From assembly GCA_026636295.1 (NCBI GenBank), contig CP089451.1, positions 124,001 to 188,000 of the forward strand: a DNA stretch of 64,000 nt, given 5' to 3'. This document shows positions 10,622 to 20,036 of the stretch, piece by piece; within the stretch, counting starts at the first letter, position 1, and every line of letters begins with the position of its first letter. The position numbers and the translations under genes are program-made. A model generated the notes under the pieces. The model did not search any database, was not told the DNA's origin, and saw nothing but the letters and a program-made list of their open reading frames with translations. The stretch comes from Medakamo hakoo. Its lineage: Eukaryota > Chlorophyta > Trebouxiophyceae > Coccomyxaceae.

Positions 10622-11230
10622 ATGCGCGTCTTCGCCGCCGCCCTCATCGCCACCACGGCCCTCCTGGCGACCGCCGCCACCGCCGAAGAAAGCCTGGGGC
10701 GGGGCTTCATCATGGCCCAGCCCGGCCAGACGTGCGTGGCCACGTGCGCCGGCGCCGGCAAGCGGGCGGCCGTCTTCCGCCACCTGGACACGGAGACCGC
10801 CCTGTGCGCCGTCAACTCGTCCGCCGGCTGGACGCCCGGCTGGCAGATGGACGGGTCCGGCAACGCCACTTGCGCCGCCACCGTGACCGGCGCCCGCCAG
10901 GACGAGGGCGCGTACTCGTGCCTGTGCCTGGAGGCCAACGAAGTCCAGGGCATCGACCTGCCCAAGCCGGGCAAGCCGTGCGGCGCGGCGTGCGGCAAGT
11001 CCATCACCGGCCTGCCCGGCCGCCCCGTCGCCGCCGGCACCGGCGCCGACCCGGGCTACGCCTGCCTGTCCCTGCCCTCCGAGCTGGGCGACCTCAACCG
11101 GTTCGGCCACGTCCACGGCAGCGACACCCTGTGCCGCACGGCCATCGGGGACGCGGCCACGGTGACGGACTCGTACACGTGCTTCTGCGTGTTTGAGAAG
11201 GTGAGCGCCGGCCCCGCACCGGCGGCGTGA
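10622..11230 (+). CDS. Secreted cysteine-rich protein with two related modules
   Basis: I do not recognise the family. The 202-residue chain starts MRVFAAALIATTALLATAA, a clean signal peptide with likely cleavage after the alanines near residue 21. This is why I prefer the ATG at 10622 over an in-frame ATG at 10571. The mature part has two similar modules: residues about 36-112 and 115-192. Each opens with a C-x3-C pair (TCVATC; PCGAAC), has single cysteines in the middle, and ends with YSCLC or YTCFC. This spacing suggests disulphide-bonded extracellular domains. One NSS and one NAT sequon could be glycosylated. Secretion or cell wall location is inferred. Confidence 0.75.
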   Translation: MRVFAAALIATTALLATAATAEESLGRGFIMAQPGQTCVATCAGAGKRAAVFRHLDTETALCAVNSSAGWTPGWQMDGSGNATCAATVTGARQDEGAYSCLCLEANEVQGIDLPKPGKPCGAACGKSITGLPGRPVAAGTGADPGYACLSLPSELGDLNRFGHVHGSDTLCRTAIGDAATVTDSYTCFCVFEKVSAGPAPAA

Positions 11231-11550
11231 GGCAGGCGGAGAGGGAGAGGGGTGGGATGGATGGGAGACGAGCGGGGCGGTGGGCGCACCCCACACCCAC
11301 CCTCGCTCCCCCCGGCCCCCATTTTTTTTCCCGCGCACCAAACGCGGGGAGCCAATATTACCGACGATGGGAGAGAGTTGCCTTGCCGTTTTTTTATGTC
11401 ATTGTTGTTGTGAAATACAGTTGGGCGTGTGTGTTGGTTTTTGAGCACCGAAAAAAAAAGGACCACAGCAGCACCGCTCCATCCCATCCCATCCCCTTCC
11501 CTCCCCCCCCCCCCCCCCCCCGTCTCTCTCCCTCTCGCTCTCGATCTCGC
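11231..11550. other. Convergent 3' spacer
   Basis: 320 bp between the stops of the cysteine-rich gene and CHMP2. It holds A- and T-runs and a C-run (about 11506-11521). No gene is seen. Confidence 0.5.
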
Positions 11551-12747
11551 TCACGACTTGCGCAACGCGTCCAGCCGGGCCTGCAAGTCGTCGTCGATGC
11601 CGCCACCCTCGACCGGCGCGTCCCCACCCGCAGGCGCGGCCGGCGGGGCCGGCGGCGGCGGACCGGCGGGCGCGGCGGGCGTGCCTCCACCCCCACCCCC
11701 ACCAGCCGGCGGCCGCGGCCGCGGCGGCGGCGGCGGCGGACCGCCCGCCCCCGACCCGCCCGCGCCCATGGCCTCGGCCGTAGGACCTTCCGCCGCGACG
11801 GGCCCCGCCCGCGCCGCCCCCGCCGCCGCCTTGCCCGCCGCGCCGGGGGCGGCCACCAAGTCCTGGCCCAGGTTGACGCCGATCTCGTCCAAGACTTGGG
11901 ACACCAGCTCGTCGGTCTCCTCCTCCTCGCCCTCCTCGCCCATCATGTCGTCCATGGCGTCGCCCATCATGTCGCCCGTCGCTTCCATGCGCTCGTTCTG
12001 GCGCTCGAAGTCGCGCAGGACTTTGGTCAGGGCGGGCAGGTTCATGCGCTGATTCATGGCGACCATCGCCTTGGTCGCGCCCTTCATCGCGTCCGCCATG
12101 GCCTGCGTCGACTTCAGGGTGGCGATGCGCAGGGAGACGGCCTGCAGCTGGGCTTTGAGGCCAAACAGCTTGGTGACGGCCCGCCGGTTGCGGACGAGGG
12201 ATTTGGCCATGACTTTCACGGCGTCCATCTGCCCGTTTTTGGCGGCGCCCTTGATTTCGGCGATGAGCTTCTTCTCCTGGGTGTTCAGGCCCGTGCGCTC
12301 GCGGTCCAGCTCCCGGATGGCCCGGTCCAGCATGCGCTTGTTTTCGCGCAGCATTTCTGTGCGGCGGGTGGTGGGGATGGGAAAGGGGATGATGGGGGAG
12401 GGGTGGTGTGATATGGGCGGGGGGCGTGGGGTTGGGTGTCGGCGGGGGGTGGAAAAAGACGAGGCGTGTCGCAGCGCGTCGTCGGTCCGGGCCTCAATCC
12501 GCCGCCCGTGTTGGCGAGGCCAAGACTTGTAGCCCACGGTGGGGAGGGGAGGGGCGAAGGAAGAGGCGTGCGCGTGCGTGCGTGCCGGGCCGCGCTTGGC
12601 GGCATGGGGTGAGCGGACAAGCGCGAGCGCGCAAGCCGGCCGCCCCGCACACAGGCCTGGAGCCCATGCCCACGCCGCGCAGGCGTGCACAGGAAGCCGG
12701 TGCGTCCACGCACCTGCCGGCGTCTTCCGTTTGCCGAAGAGCCACAT
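11551..12747 (-). CDS. VPS2: ESCRT-III subunit CHMP2/VPS2
   Basis: VPS2 caps and remodels the ESCRT-III filament in multivesicular body sorting, cytokinesis and membrane repair. Exon 1 (12747-12714) encodes MWLFGKRKTPA plus one base. Exon 2 (12356-11551) completes the Glu codon and continues EMLRENKRMLDRAIRELDRE, the signature helix start of CHMP2. KGQ-type spacing, MDAVKVMAKSLVRNRR and MKGATKAMVAMN follow. The acidic patch DDMMGEEGEEEE and the end DDLQARLDALRKS are a C-terminal MIM1 motif that binds Vps4. At 279 residues it is about 55 longer than animal CHMP2A; the excess is a Pro/Gly/Ala linker before the MIM. The gene is head to head with an unknown plus gene, 203 bp apart. Confidence 0.92.
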   Translation of the reverse strand: MWLFGKRKTPAGAWTHRLPVHACAAWAWAPGLCAGRPACALALVRSPHAAKRGPARTHAHASSFAPPLPTVGYKSWPRQHGRRIEARTDDALRHASSFSTPRRHPTPRPPPISHHPSPIIPFPIPTTRRTEMLRENKRMLDRAIRELDRERTGLNTQEKKLIAEIKGAAKNGQMDAVKVMAKSLVRNRRAVTKLFGLKAQLQAVSLRIATLKSTQAMADAMKGATKAMVAMNQRMNLPALTKVLRDFERQNERMEATGDMMGDAMDDMMGEEGEEEETDELVSQVLDEIGVNLGQDLVAAPGAAGKAAAGAARAGPVAAEGPTAEAMGAGGSGAGGPPPPPPRPRPPAGGGGGGGTPAAPAGPPPPAPPAAPAGGDAPVEGGGIDDDLQARLDALRKS

Positions 12748-12950
12748 GTTTTCCGTGAGTTCTCTTGTCGGGCAAACAAAATTTTTTTCTGGTGCGCCAG
12801 CGCAAGGGGAGGCGCCCATTGGCTTGCAGACGCCTTCTTTTTCGCTGGCGCTCCCTCCGCGCGACACGCCCGGCCGCGCACAGTGCCCTCGCCCGGCCGC
12901 ACCCACCCCACCAGCGCGTAGTGCACACGGTGTGCCACCCGCTCCTCCAC

Positions 12951-13559
12951 ATGGACGGCTGGGTCGCCGGGTCGGCGGGCCCGCCGCACCCGGCGCCCCT
13001 CACCGCGACGGGCGCGGCGCTCCACCCGCCACCCTCGACCGACGACGCCGCCTCCCGCCCGCCGCACGCCGCCCCACGCGCGCCGCCGCCCGCCCGCGGC
13101 GCCCTGCCGCACCTGTCCACGGTGCAGCCGCCACCCTTAGGTGCGGCCGACACGCAGCCGGTCGGTGTATACGTCGTAGAAACGCGGGAGTTAATGGACG
13201 ACCTGGACGCCGCCCTGGCCGGCGGCGGCGACGGCGCGGCGTCGTCCCTGCCGGCCGCCATCGCCCGCGCCAAGGCCTGGCTGGACCGCGAACGGTGCGC
13301 GATGCCCGTGAGCAAGGGCCGGCCGGGGTGGCGGGCGTCAGCGGCGGCGGCGCGGCCGGGGTTGACGGCGGTGGTCGAGTGGTGGGCGGGCGGTGGTGGT
13401 GGGCGCGGCGATGGGGGCGCGGACGGCGGCGAGGGGGGCGCTCCGCGGCCCGGCCCGCCCGAGGCTGTGCTGGAGTCGTACATCGCAGCCGCCCGGGCGG
13501 CGCGGGCGGCTCTGGACGCGGAAGACGCGGTGGAGGCGGCGGGCGAGGGCGGGCTGTGA
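12951..13559 (+). CDS. Hypothetical protein, low complexity
   Basis: I do not recognise this gene. The ATG at 12951 opens 202 codons without an intron. The N-terminal 70 residues are Pro/Ala-rich. A more ordinary stretch follows (VGVYVVETRELMDDLDAAL), then an Ala-rich helix with a tryptophan (AIARAKAWLDRERCAM), a glycine-rich break, and a final helix (AVLESYIAAARAARAAL). No membrane segment or signal is seen. It shares a 203-bp spacer with CHMP2, which supports it being a real transcription unit. An N-terminal exon upstream cannot be excluded. Confidence 0.5.
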   Translation: MDGWVAGSAGPPHPAPLTATGAALHPPPSTDDAASRPPHAAPRAPPPARGALPHLSTVQPPPLGAADTQPVGVYVVETRELMDDLDAALAGGGDGAASSLPAAIARAKAWLDRERCAMPVSKGRPGWRASAAAARPGLTAVVEWWAGGGGGRGDGGADGGEGGAPRPGPPEAVLESYIAAARAARAALDAEDAVEAAGEGGL

Positions 13560-15060
13560 ACAAAAAGTGTGGTTGCGTTTGAGGCTGTGTGTCAAGTTTT
13601 TTTTTTCGTCACCACGGGGGGCACGCGCGCATTTATTGAAGGCTCTTTTACACACGCACGCACGCGGAACGTAGAAAAAGAAGGGGGGCGCACGGCGGCG
13701 CACGACGCGCGGCGGAGGACGAAAAAAGGAGCGCTTTTATTGTGTTTCCACTCGGGTTTGGAAAGCTTTTTTTGGAAGGAAAACGCGGTGGGAAATGGAA
13801 AGCGGTGGGTGGGACGCGCGGCGGGGTGAGGACACAGGACGCGGGCAGGCTAGGCCACGCGTGCGCTCCGTTTTATTTGTTTGAAGAGGGCACACAGCGG
13901 CGTCGAGTGGTGGCGAGTCGGGAAGCGTGCGGCGGGTGTGGTGGGTGGTGGCGCGCACCACCCACCACTGCCCCAGGCCCACGCCCACGCCGCCCGCCCG
14001 CGCGGCCCTTCCCCGTGTGCTCCTGGAGGAAGCACGTTTATTGATGGGTGGGGGAAGAGGGGCCACGGGGCGGGGAGGAGGGGAAGCACTGGGAGCCCAC
14101 GCACGCACACCGACTTGAAACACCACCACTCAAAACGCACGCCGGCCCGTTAGGTGGAGGGCGCGCACGCACGAAAAGGAAAACCTGCCGCCCCAAAACG
14201 CCCGCACGCCGCACGCACCACGCCACCATACCCTCTGTTTCTCAGCGGCGCCAGCACCGGTCTTTTGTAGGGGACCCCGCCGCCACGCCCCGTCTTTTCC
14301 GTCCTCGAGTGGAGGGCTGGCGCACCCCACGCCTGGAGAGGCGCGAGCGCGCGCGGCGCACCGCCCGGGGGGACCAAAAAAACTCGGGGAAACAAAAAAT
14401 GGCTGGCGCCCGGGGCACCGGATGCCAGGCGCCGCCCCGCACAGCTGGTGTGCGGGAGCGCCGCCGAAGGATCCCGGGCCCAGGGAGTGTTGAAGAATGG
14501 ACAATGGAGGGAAAAAAGAAAAAGGCCACCAAGAATCAAAAAGGGCACAGAAGAAGGAAAGAAAAACATGGGGCCGCGGAAACGTGAAGGCGCGGCTTGG
14601 CGCCGTGCGGCCGGGTTGCTTTCTTCGAGGCAGGAACACACTCACAGCAGGGCAATGGGAAAAGCCGAAGGGAGGGGGAGGGAAGAGGGGCGCGACGCTA
14701 CATGGACTGCAGGGTCCCGGGGCGCCACGGGCACAGGGCCGACCCGCCTCCCTCCGCGCGTGCCGCGGGCGCGCGTCTGCCGATGAGAGCTCGCGCGACG
14801 CACCGCACACGCACGGAGAGGGGGGATGGGGAGGCGCCCGTGGGTCGGGACCACACCACCCCCCTCACCCCCACACCGTCCCTCAAGCCTCCCAAAACAA
14901 AACTCGGGCGCCCCGTCTCCCAAAGAAAGGCAGGCGCGCGAGCGCGGCAGCCACGCGCCCTCACACGGCACCCGTGTCAGTCTCTCTCATTCTTCTCTCA
15001 CGCTGCGGCGGGGAAGCGGCAAGCTGCGGCGGGGAAAGACAGCACCGTCAAAAGGCGCGC
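13560..15060. other. 1.5 kb region with no recognised gene
   Basis: This lies between the stops of the plus gene at 13559 and RbcS (minus, stop at 15061), so it should hold two 3' UTRs. It has many T- and A-runs, lower GC than its surroundings, and mixed open frames without conserved sequence. No tRNA, snRNA or repeat was found. It is the longest stretch without a recognised gene in the window. Confidence 0.45.
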
Positions 15061-16425
15061 TTACACCGAGCGCTCCTCGACCTTGCGGCAGTCGTCGTAG
15101 GTCGGGCGGTGGACCAGCATGCCCGCGACCTGGACCTGCTTGTCGGCGTCGAAGGCGACCAGGCGGATGAAGGCCTTGGGGAAGGACTTGACCGCGGACT
15201 GGATCTCGGCCAGGACCTGGGAGGAGTCGGTGCAGCCGAACATGGGCAGCTTGTACATCGTCCAGTAACGGTTGTCCTGGTAGCCGGGCGTCACGGCGAT
15301 GCGGACCGTGTTTTCGTTGGACACGTACGCGTGCTCGGCGTCAGCGAACTCCAGGGCGGGGACCCAGCCGTTGCGGGTGATGTAGTCGACCTGCTTGGCG
15401 ACCTCGGCGTCGGACAGGGGGGGCAGGAAGGAGAAGGTCTCGAAGAACTCTGTGGGTGGGTGGGAGTGGGAGGGGGGTGGGTGGGGGTGGTGAGGGGAAA
15501 AGGGAAAAAGGGGGGGCGTGGGGACAGAAAGCACATAGTGGCGCCACTATGGGGGCTCGGCCCCAGTAAAGGGGCCCCCACACTTAAAGCGGTGGTGGGT
15601 AGTTTTGGTGGTAGACAAGGGGCAGGCTGGCAGAGAAAGCGGGCCGAGGGCCTCCCGTCGCTAACCGCGGCGGGCTCTCGCGCGCGTTGGAGGAAATTTT
15701 TCTCTCTCTTCCTCCGCGCGCGGGCGCCGTGGGCGTCCGCGCCACCGCGCACCACGCCGAAGCCTAGTTCGGGCCGTGGCCGCCCTGATGGGCGAGACGA
15801 GGGGCGGCAGGGCGGGGCCGCGCCGCTGCAACAGGCCACACGGCCGAGCGGTCCCACGCGGTCGCGACTCCGGGGTCGAGCGCGCGCGCAGGTCCTCCCA
15901 AACGCTCGCCCACGGCCGACCGGGCGGCCCTTCCCGCCCCCTCACTCGCCGGACTCAGCCTTGAGGGGCTTTGTGTCACAATGGCGGGGGCGGAGGGTGT
16001 GCGCGGGCGGCGGGAGGGGGCCCGGCCGTGCCGCGACGGCCGCGCGCAAAGGAGCGCTGGTCGTGTGAGAGTTTCGAATTCAAAACCTCGGCCGCGCGCC
16101 CCGATCAGGGCCCGCCGCGGTCGTCCGCTCCGCACATTGGCTTTGCAAGCCACTGTGCAAGCCCATAGTGGGAGCGGCCGGGGCGGGGAGGCCCGACCGC
16201 GGGTGCGCGGCGCGTCGCCGAGATCGCTTTCCCGACGCGTCGGAGACACACGCAAATGCCCAACCCAACTCTTTCCGCCCGCCGCGCCCACCGCCACCGC
16301 CCTCCATCCCGCCCAAAAGCCCATCACGCACTGTTGTCCGTCGGCTGCCAGACCTTGAAGGCGGCAGACTTGGAGGTGGCCGGGCGCACGACGACGGCGG
16401 CGGAGCGAGCAGCGATGGCCTGCAT
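15061..16425 (-). CDS. RBCS: Rubisco small subunit, precursor
   Basis: This is the nuclear-encoded small subunit of ribulose-1,5-bisphosphate carboxylase, imported into the chloroplast for CO2 fixation. Exon 1 (16425-16332) encodes a short transit peptide, [20 protein letters not shown], then FKVWQPTDN. Exon 2 (15449-15061) continues [20 protein letters not shown]. The chain then shows GWVPALEFA, a green-type loop region before [35 protein letters not shown] and the end KVEERSV. The precursor is 160 residues, with the transit peptide about 22. The intron is 882 nt. Only 145 bp separate its ATG from the stop of the upstream SMR gene, so the promoter is very short or overlaps that gene's 3' end. 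Strong expression is expected. Confidence 0.97.
15450..16331 (-). other. Long RbcS intron with palindromes
   Basis: This 882-nt intron is the longest in the window. Within it lies a perfect 18-bp palindrome at 15534-15551 and, just beside it, a G-run/C-run pair near 15551-15581 that can pair. No gene was found inside. It could hold intronic enhancer elements, but this is inference. Confidence 0.7.
15534..15551. repeat. Perfect 18-bp palindrome in the RbcS intron
   Basis: CATAGTGGCGCCACTATG is its own reverse complement. It sits in the RbcS intron next to a second pairing G-rich/C-rich stretch. It could be a dimeric protein site or an RNA hairpin; the sequence alone does not say. Confidence 0.7.
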
Positions 16426-16570
16426 GATGATGGTAGAAAAAGGTGGGAGAGGGCGAAGGGAGGCGGTGGAGGCTTGGGAATTTGTGTATGAGGAGTGTCC
16501 TCACCTGCCTTGGAGCACTGGGAAAAAAAAACAAAGCGGCCCTTCCCCCCTCCACCACCCCCGTTGTGTC

Positions 16571-17689
16571 TCACACCCACCCGTCCAGGACCAGCGCTCC
16601 GCCGGCCGCGCCGCCCCGCACCCGCACGCCCGCCTGGCCCCTCGCCCACGCTTCCACCGCGGGCCCGACCCGCGCCGCGTGGGCCGAGTGCGCGCCGACG
16701 CCGACCACGACGTGCAGGGCCGGCGGCACGGCGCCAGACCGGCCGCCCGCCGCGGCGTGCTGCAGCGCGCGCACGCGGGCCGACACGGCGGCCACCGCTT
16801 CCCGGACGTGCAGGCCGTGCAGGTCGAGCACGGAGTGGGCGCCGCCGCGTCCGCTCCGCCCAGCCAGGAGTTGTCCGGCCGCGGCCGCGTGCGCGCCGGC
16901 CATCTCCGCGTGCAGCGCGCGCCCCCTGGCGCCCAGGGCTTTGGCCGCCGCGCCATCCCCGGCCCGGTACGCCCGCACCGCCGCGTCAAAGCACGCGTTG
17001 CGCGCGCGCGCCAGGGCGGCCGCGGCCGCCCTCGCCGCCGCATACTCTGCCGCGACCGCGCCGCCCGTCGCGACCCACGGCGTGGCAGGCGACGGCGGCG
17101 CCCGGCGGCCAGGCGCGGCGAGGGCCGCGGACGGCACGGCGCGCCCGGCCGACGCGGCGGCCGCAGCCGCGGCGGCGGCGTCAGCGGCCGCCGCGTCGGC
17201 GGCCGCCGCGTCGGCAAACGCACGCGGCTGGTGCGTGCGTTGCTGGGCCGGCCGGCCTGTGGGCGCCGCGCCCAACGAAGGGAAGGCGTCGTCATCGGTG
17301 GGCGGCGGCGGGCCGCGGGCCGCGGGCCGGACCGGCGGCGGCGGTGGCGGCGGCGGGGTCGGGCCGCCGCCGGGGTCGCCGCCGGGACGGCCGGCGCTGC
17401 CCAACCGGGGAAAGTGGTCGCCGGGCAGGGCCGGCGGCGGCGGCGGGCGCGGCCCTCCTTCCCGCGCCGCCTCCGCCGCCGCCTCCGCTTCAATGGCCCG
17501 CAGCAGCGCGACGGCGCGGGCCGGGTGCCCGTCGACCAGCCGGGCGACGAGGCCTCTCTGGTCGGCCGAGAAGTGGGGGAAGAGGGGCGCGAGGTCGGCC
17601 GCGAGCGCGGCCAGGGCGGCCGGGGACGGCGGGGGGGGCGCGCCCCCGCCCCCGCCTCCCGGCACAAACGCCGGCGCGGCCGCGTTCAT
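16571..17689 (-). CDS. PAM2/CUE/DUF1771/SMR protein (CID5-7 type)
   Basis: The order of parts matches plant poly(A)-binding-protein interactors of the CID5-7 type. Residues 1-12 (MNAAAPAFVPGG) are a PAM2 motif that binds the MLLE domain of PABP. A CUE-like ubiquitin-binding segment follows (FPHFSADQRGLVARLVDG, about 36-55). Two FPxLG motifs lie in a Pro-rich linker (FPRLG, FPSLG). An Ala-rich DUF1771 helix pair comes before the C-terminal SMR domain, which starts VLDLHGLHVREAV near residue 293 and holds HVVVGVG. SMR domains bind or cut RNA. The product is 372 residues. The start is set by the PAM2 motif; a short upstream exon is possible because TGCCCAG precedes it. Confidence 0.82.
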   Translation of the reverse strand: MNAAAPAFVPGGGGGGAPPPPSPAALAALAADLAPLFPHFSADQRGLVARLVDGHPARAVALLRAIEAEAAAEAAREGGPRPPPPPALPGDHFPRLGSAGRPGGDPGGGPTPPPPPPPPVRPAARGPPPPTDDDAFPSLGAAPTGRPAQQRTHQPRAFADAAAADAAAADAAAAAAAAASAGRAVPSAALAAPGRRAPPSPATPWVATGGAVAAEYAAARAAAAALARARNACFDAAVRAYRAGDGAAAKALGARGRALHAEMAGAHAAAAGQLLAGRSGRGGAHSVLDLHGLHVREAVAAVSARVRALQHAAAGGRSGAVPPALHVVVGVGAHSAHAARVGPAVEAWARGQAGVRVRGGAAGGALVLDGWV

Positions 17690-17784
17690 CACCGCCTGGG
17701 CACCCCAGTGGGCGGGTTGAGTGGGGACCGGGAGGGGGCCGTGGCGCCCGCCGCAGGTCCGGGTCCGGGGGGGGGGGCCGGGTC

Positions 17785-18051
17785 TCAACCTCGCGCCGCG
17801 CCTCCGCACCCGCCTCCGCCGCCGCCGTCCTCCACGCCGTACGCCCGGTTCAGCGCCCGCTTCAGCGCCGGGCGCAGTCCGCTGAGCACGTGCGGGCCGG
17901 GTCCCCAGTCGTGCAGGAGGACCAGGCCGGCCGTCAGCACGGCCGTCGCGGCGGCTGTGCCGGCGCGGAGGCGGCGGGCTGAGCGCGTCCGCGCGGCGCG
18001 GGGCAGGCGGGCGCGGAGCGAGGGGTCTATGGGGTGGCCTGGCTCGGCCAT
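17785..18051 (-). CDS. Small 88-residue membrane protein
   Basis: I do not recognise the family. The ATG at 18051 is in good context (GCCATGG). A basic N-terminal region (residues about 12-27, Arg-rich) leads to one hydrophobic helix (TAAATAVLTAGLVLLHDW), then GPGPHVLSGLRPALKRALNR, YGVE and a Gly-rich tail. One membrane pass is likely. It is head to head with another small membrane protein, 207 bp away, and 95 bp upstream of the SMR gene. Confidence 0.6.
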   Translation of the reverse strand: MAEPGHPIDPSLRARLPRAARTRSARRLRAGTAAATAVLTAGLVLLHDWGPGPHVLSGLRPALKRALNRAYGVEDGGGGGGCGGAARG

Positions 18052-18258
18052 GGGCTGGCGCGCCTGTCCAGCACGCGGCAAGGGCGCGGCGCCGTCCCCG
18101 GGTGAGGGCTCACCCGTGGCCCCGTGCGCGCGCGAAAGGAAAAAAAAACGCAACACGCGCCTTGAACAGACTTGTGCTCTCGCACCGCTTCCCCCATTGC
18201 CTCGTATTCGCCTGCCCCTGTCGTCCGTCGCCCTCCCCACCCCGCCAACCTCGCGCCC

Positions 18259-18725
18259 ATGGAATCCCCGCTCGCCCGCGGCGCCGGCGGCTCGGCGCCT
18301 TCCCGGCCAGCCTACGACGACGACGCCGGCGACATCAAGGCCGCCCTCGTCCACGAAGGCTTCCCCACGCTCGCCGCGGCCGCGCGCACGCGCGCGGCCG
18401 CCGTCTACTACGGCTTCGCGACCCTGTCCGTCGGCTTCCTGGTCGTCCTGGCCTTTGCGCTGTGCGTTGCAGCAGGGTGGTGGCGAAGGAGGTGGGCGGA
18501 ACAAGGCGGCTTTTGGGCCTGTGCGCCGGTCTTGATGGCCGGAGGGCATGTGCTGTCGCCCAGAGAGCCCGCGCGCCACCCTCGTCTCTCTCACTCTCCT
18601 CTCCTCTCCCACCATGAAAACAACCCAGCCGGGAGTCCGCCAAGTGGCGCGCGACTTTGGAAGGCGAGTCCGGCGCGTGGCGCGAGTTTGTGAAAGCCGA
18701 GATCCACGCAATGGGCCTTGCTTGA
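18259..18725 (+). CDS. Small 99-residue membrane protein
   Basis: I do not recognise this protein. Exon 1 is 18259-18461 and ends in phase 2 before GTGCGT; exon 2 is 18629-18725. The joined product has a soluble start with ALVHEGFPTLAAAARTR, one hydrophobic helix (YYGFATLSVGFLVVLAFAL) and a charged tail rich in Trp and Glu (ESAKWRATLEGESGAWREF) ending AMGLA. The tail reads as protein only in this frame, which supports the splice. The layout (short N-side, one helix, charged tail) resembles small organelle membrane subunits, but location is not shown. Confidence 0.6.
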
Positions 18726-19012
18726 CCCCGCATGGCGGGGGTCACCTGTTTTTGCCCGTGCCTGGGAGAGGGGAGGAGCTGTTGTCGCCGCGCGTCCCGT
18801 TGCGCCCTGCCTTTTCGTTTCGTTTTCTTTTTTGCGCCTGTCTCTTTTTTTTCCGGGGAGAGAGCGTGTGTGCATATGTGTGTATTACGTTTCCTTGTAC
18901 GCGTAGGTTTGTTTTGATGCCGCACTGAGAAAAAAAAGGCTGCCTCAACACACGCTGCTGTCTGCGCGCTCTCCACCCCCACGCTCCCCCACAAAACACT
19001 CCCCGCCTCGCC

Positions 19013-19879
19013 CTACGCCTCCAGTTCCACGACGTAGTCCACAAAGCTGTCCAACAAGTCGACCGTGGGCCCCGCCGCCGCGGCGGCAGCGGCGCCGGGC
19101 TGGTCGGCGGCCGCGCCGGGGACTGTCAACCCGCACACGACGCCATCCTCACCCACGCACCACCCATAACTCCGCGCGGCCGCGCCGGCTTCCTCCGCAC
19201 TGCCACACCCCAGCAGCGCGGCCAGTCGGTCGACCGGCAGGCGGGTGTACGCCCGGGCGACGACGGCGGCGGCGCGGTGGCGCAGCGCCGCCTGGACGGG
19301 CGCGACCAGGGCGGACGCGAGCGGGCCTTCCGCGGCGACGGCCGGCCCCAACGCCGCCGCGGACGCGGCGGTGCCCTCCAAATCCCGGGCCCAGGCGGCT
19401 TGCAGGACCGAGAACGCGGCACGGGCCGGGCGGGCGGCTTTGGCCGCGTCGGGCAGGCGCTTCCACAGGAAGCGGGCGTCCTCGCTGTGGGCGGTGTTGT
19501 TTTGATGGGGGGAGGGGGTGTGAGCGAAACACGCGCGCCAGGGTTGGTTTTCTTTTCCGTGTCCTCCCCCCTCACACCCACCCCTTTCACCATCCACTCA
19601 CAGGTCGTCATTCAAGATGTGGGCCAGGAGGTGGGCAGCCGCGGGCCAGGGCGGGGACAGGATGGCCGGGTCGGCGGACTGTGTGTTTTGATGCGGAGGG
19701 GGGAGGGGAGGATGAATGCTGCTCGCCCGGTTTGGTTTGCCTGCGCGCCTCTCCCCCCTCTTCCACCCAAAAAACCCCACCTGCAGTTCCACCACGTCCA
19801 GGGCGGCCGCCACGTCGGCTGGCCGATCGCCATCCAGGAGAGCCTGGGCTTGTTGGGAGGCTGAGGCGGCCTCGGCCAT
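19013..19879 (-). CDS. CSN8: COP9 signalosome subunit 8
   Basis: CSN8 is the smallest PCI subunit of the COP9 signalosome, which removes NEDD8 from cullins. Exons are 19879-19781, 19678-19602 and 19484-19013; the phases fit and give 215 residues. Diagnostic parts are HILNDDLEDARFLWKRLPD across the second junction, an Ala-rich helical middle with AWARDLEG, then the PCI winged helix (VVARAYTRLPVDRLAALLG) and YGWCVGEDG. The end DLLDSFVDYVVELEA matches the C-terminal helix of the family. It is head to head with RPA49, with 157 bp between the start codons. Confidence 0.88.
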
Positions 19880-20036
19880 GATTTTTTTTAGGAGTGTGAG
19901 AGAGGAGGAGTGAGAGACCTCTCAGCGCGCGCAACCAGCTTTTTTGCTTTTACTATAGCGCAAGCGAAAAAACGCGGCGGCCGCGCCCGACCAGGAGCCG
20001 CCGCGCCCAGTTACACACACCCTGAGACGCGGCCCA

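Noticed and set aside
14130-14810. Minus frame of 226 codons in the gene-free region
   Set aside because: Phe/Pro/Arg mix with no motif; homopolymer runs in the DNA explain it.
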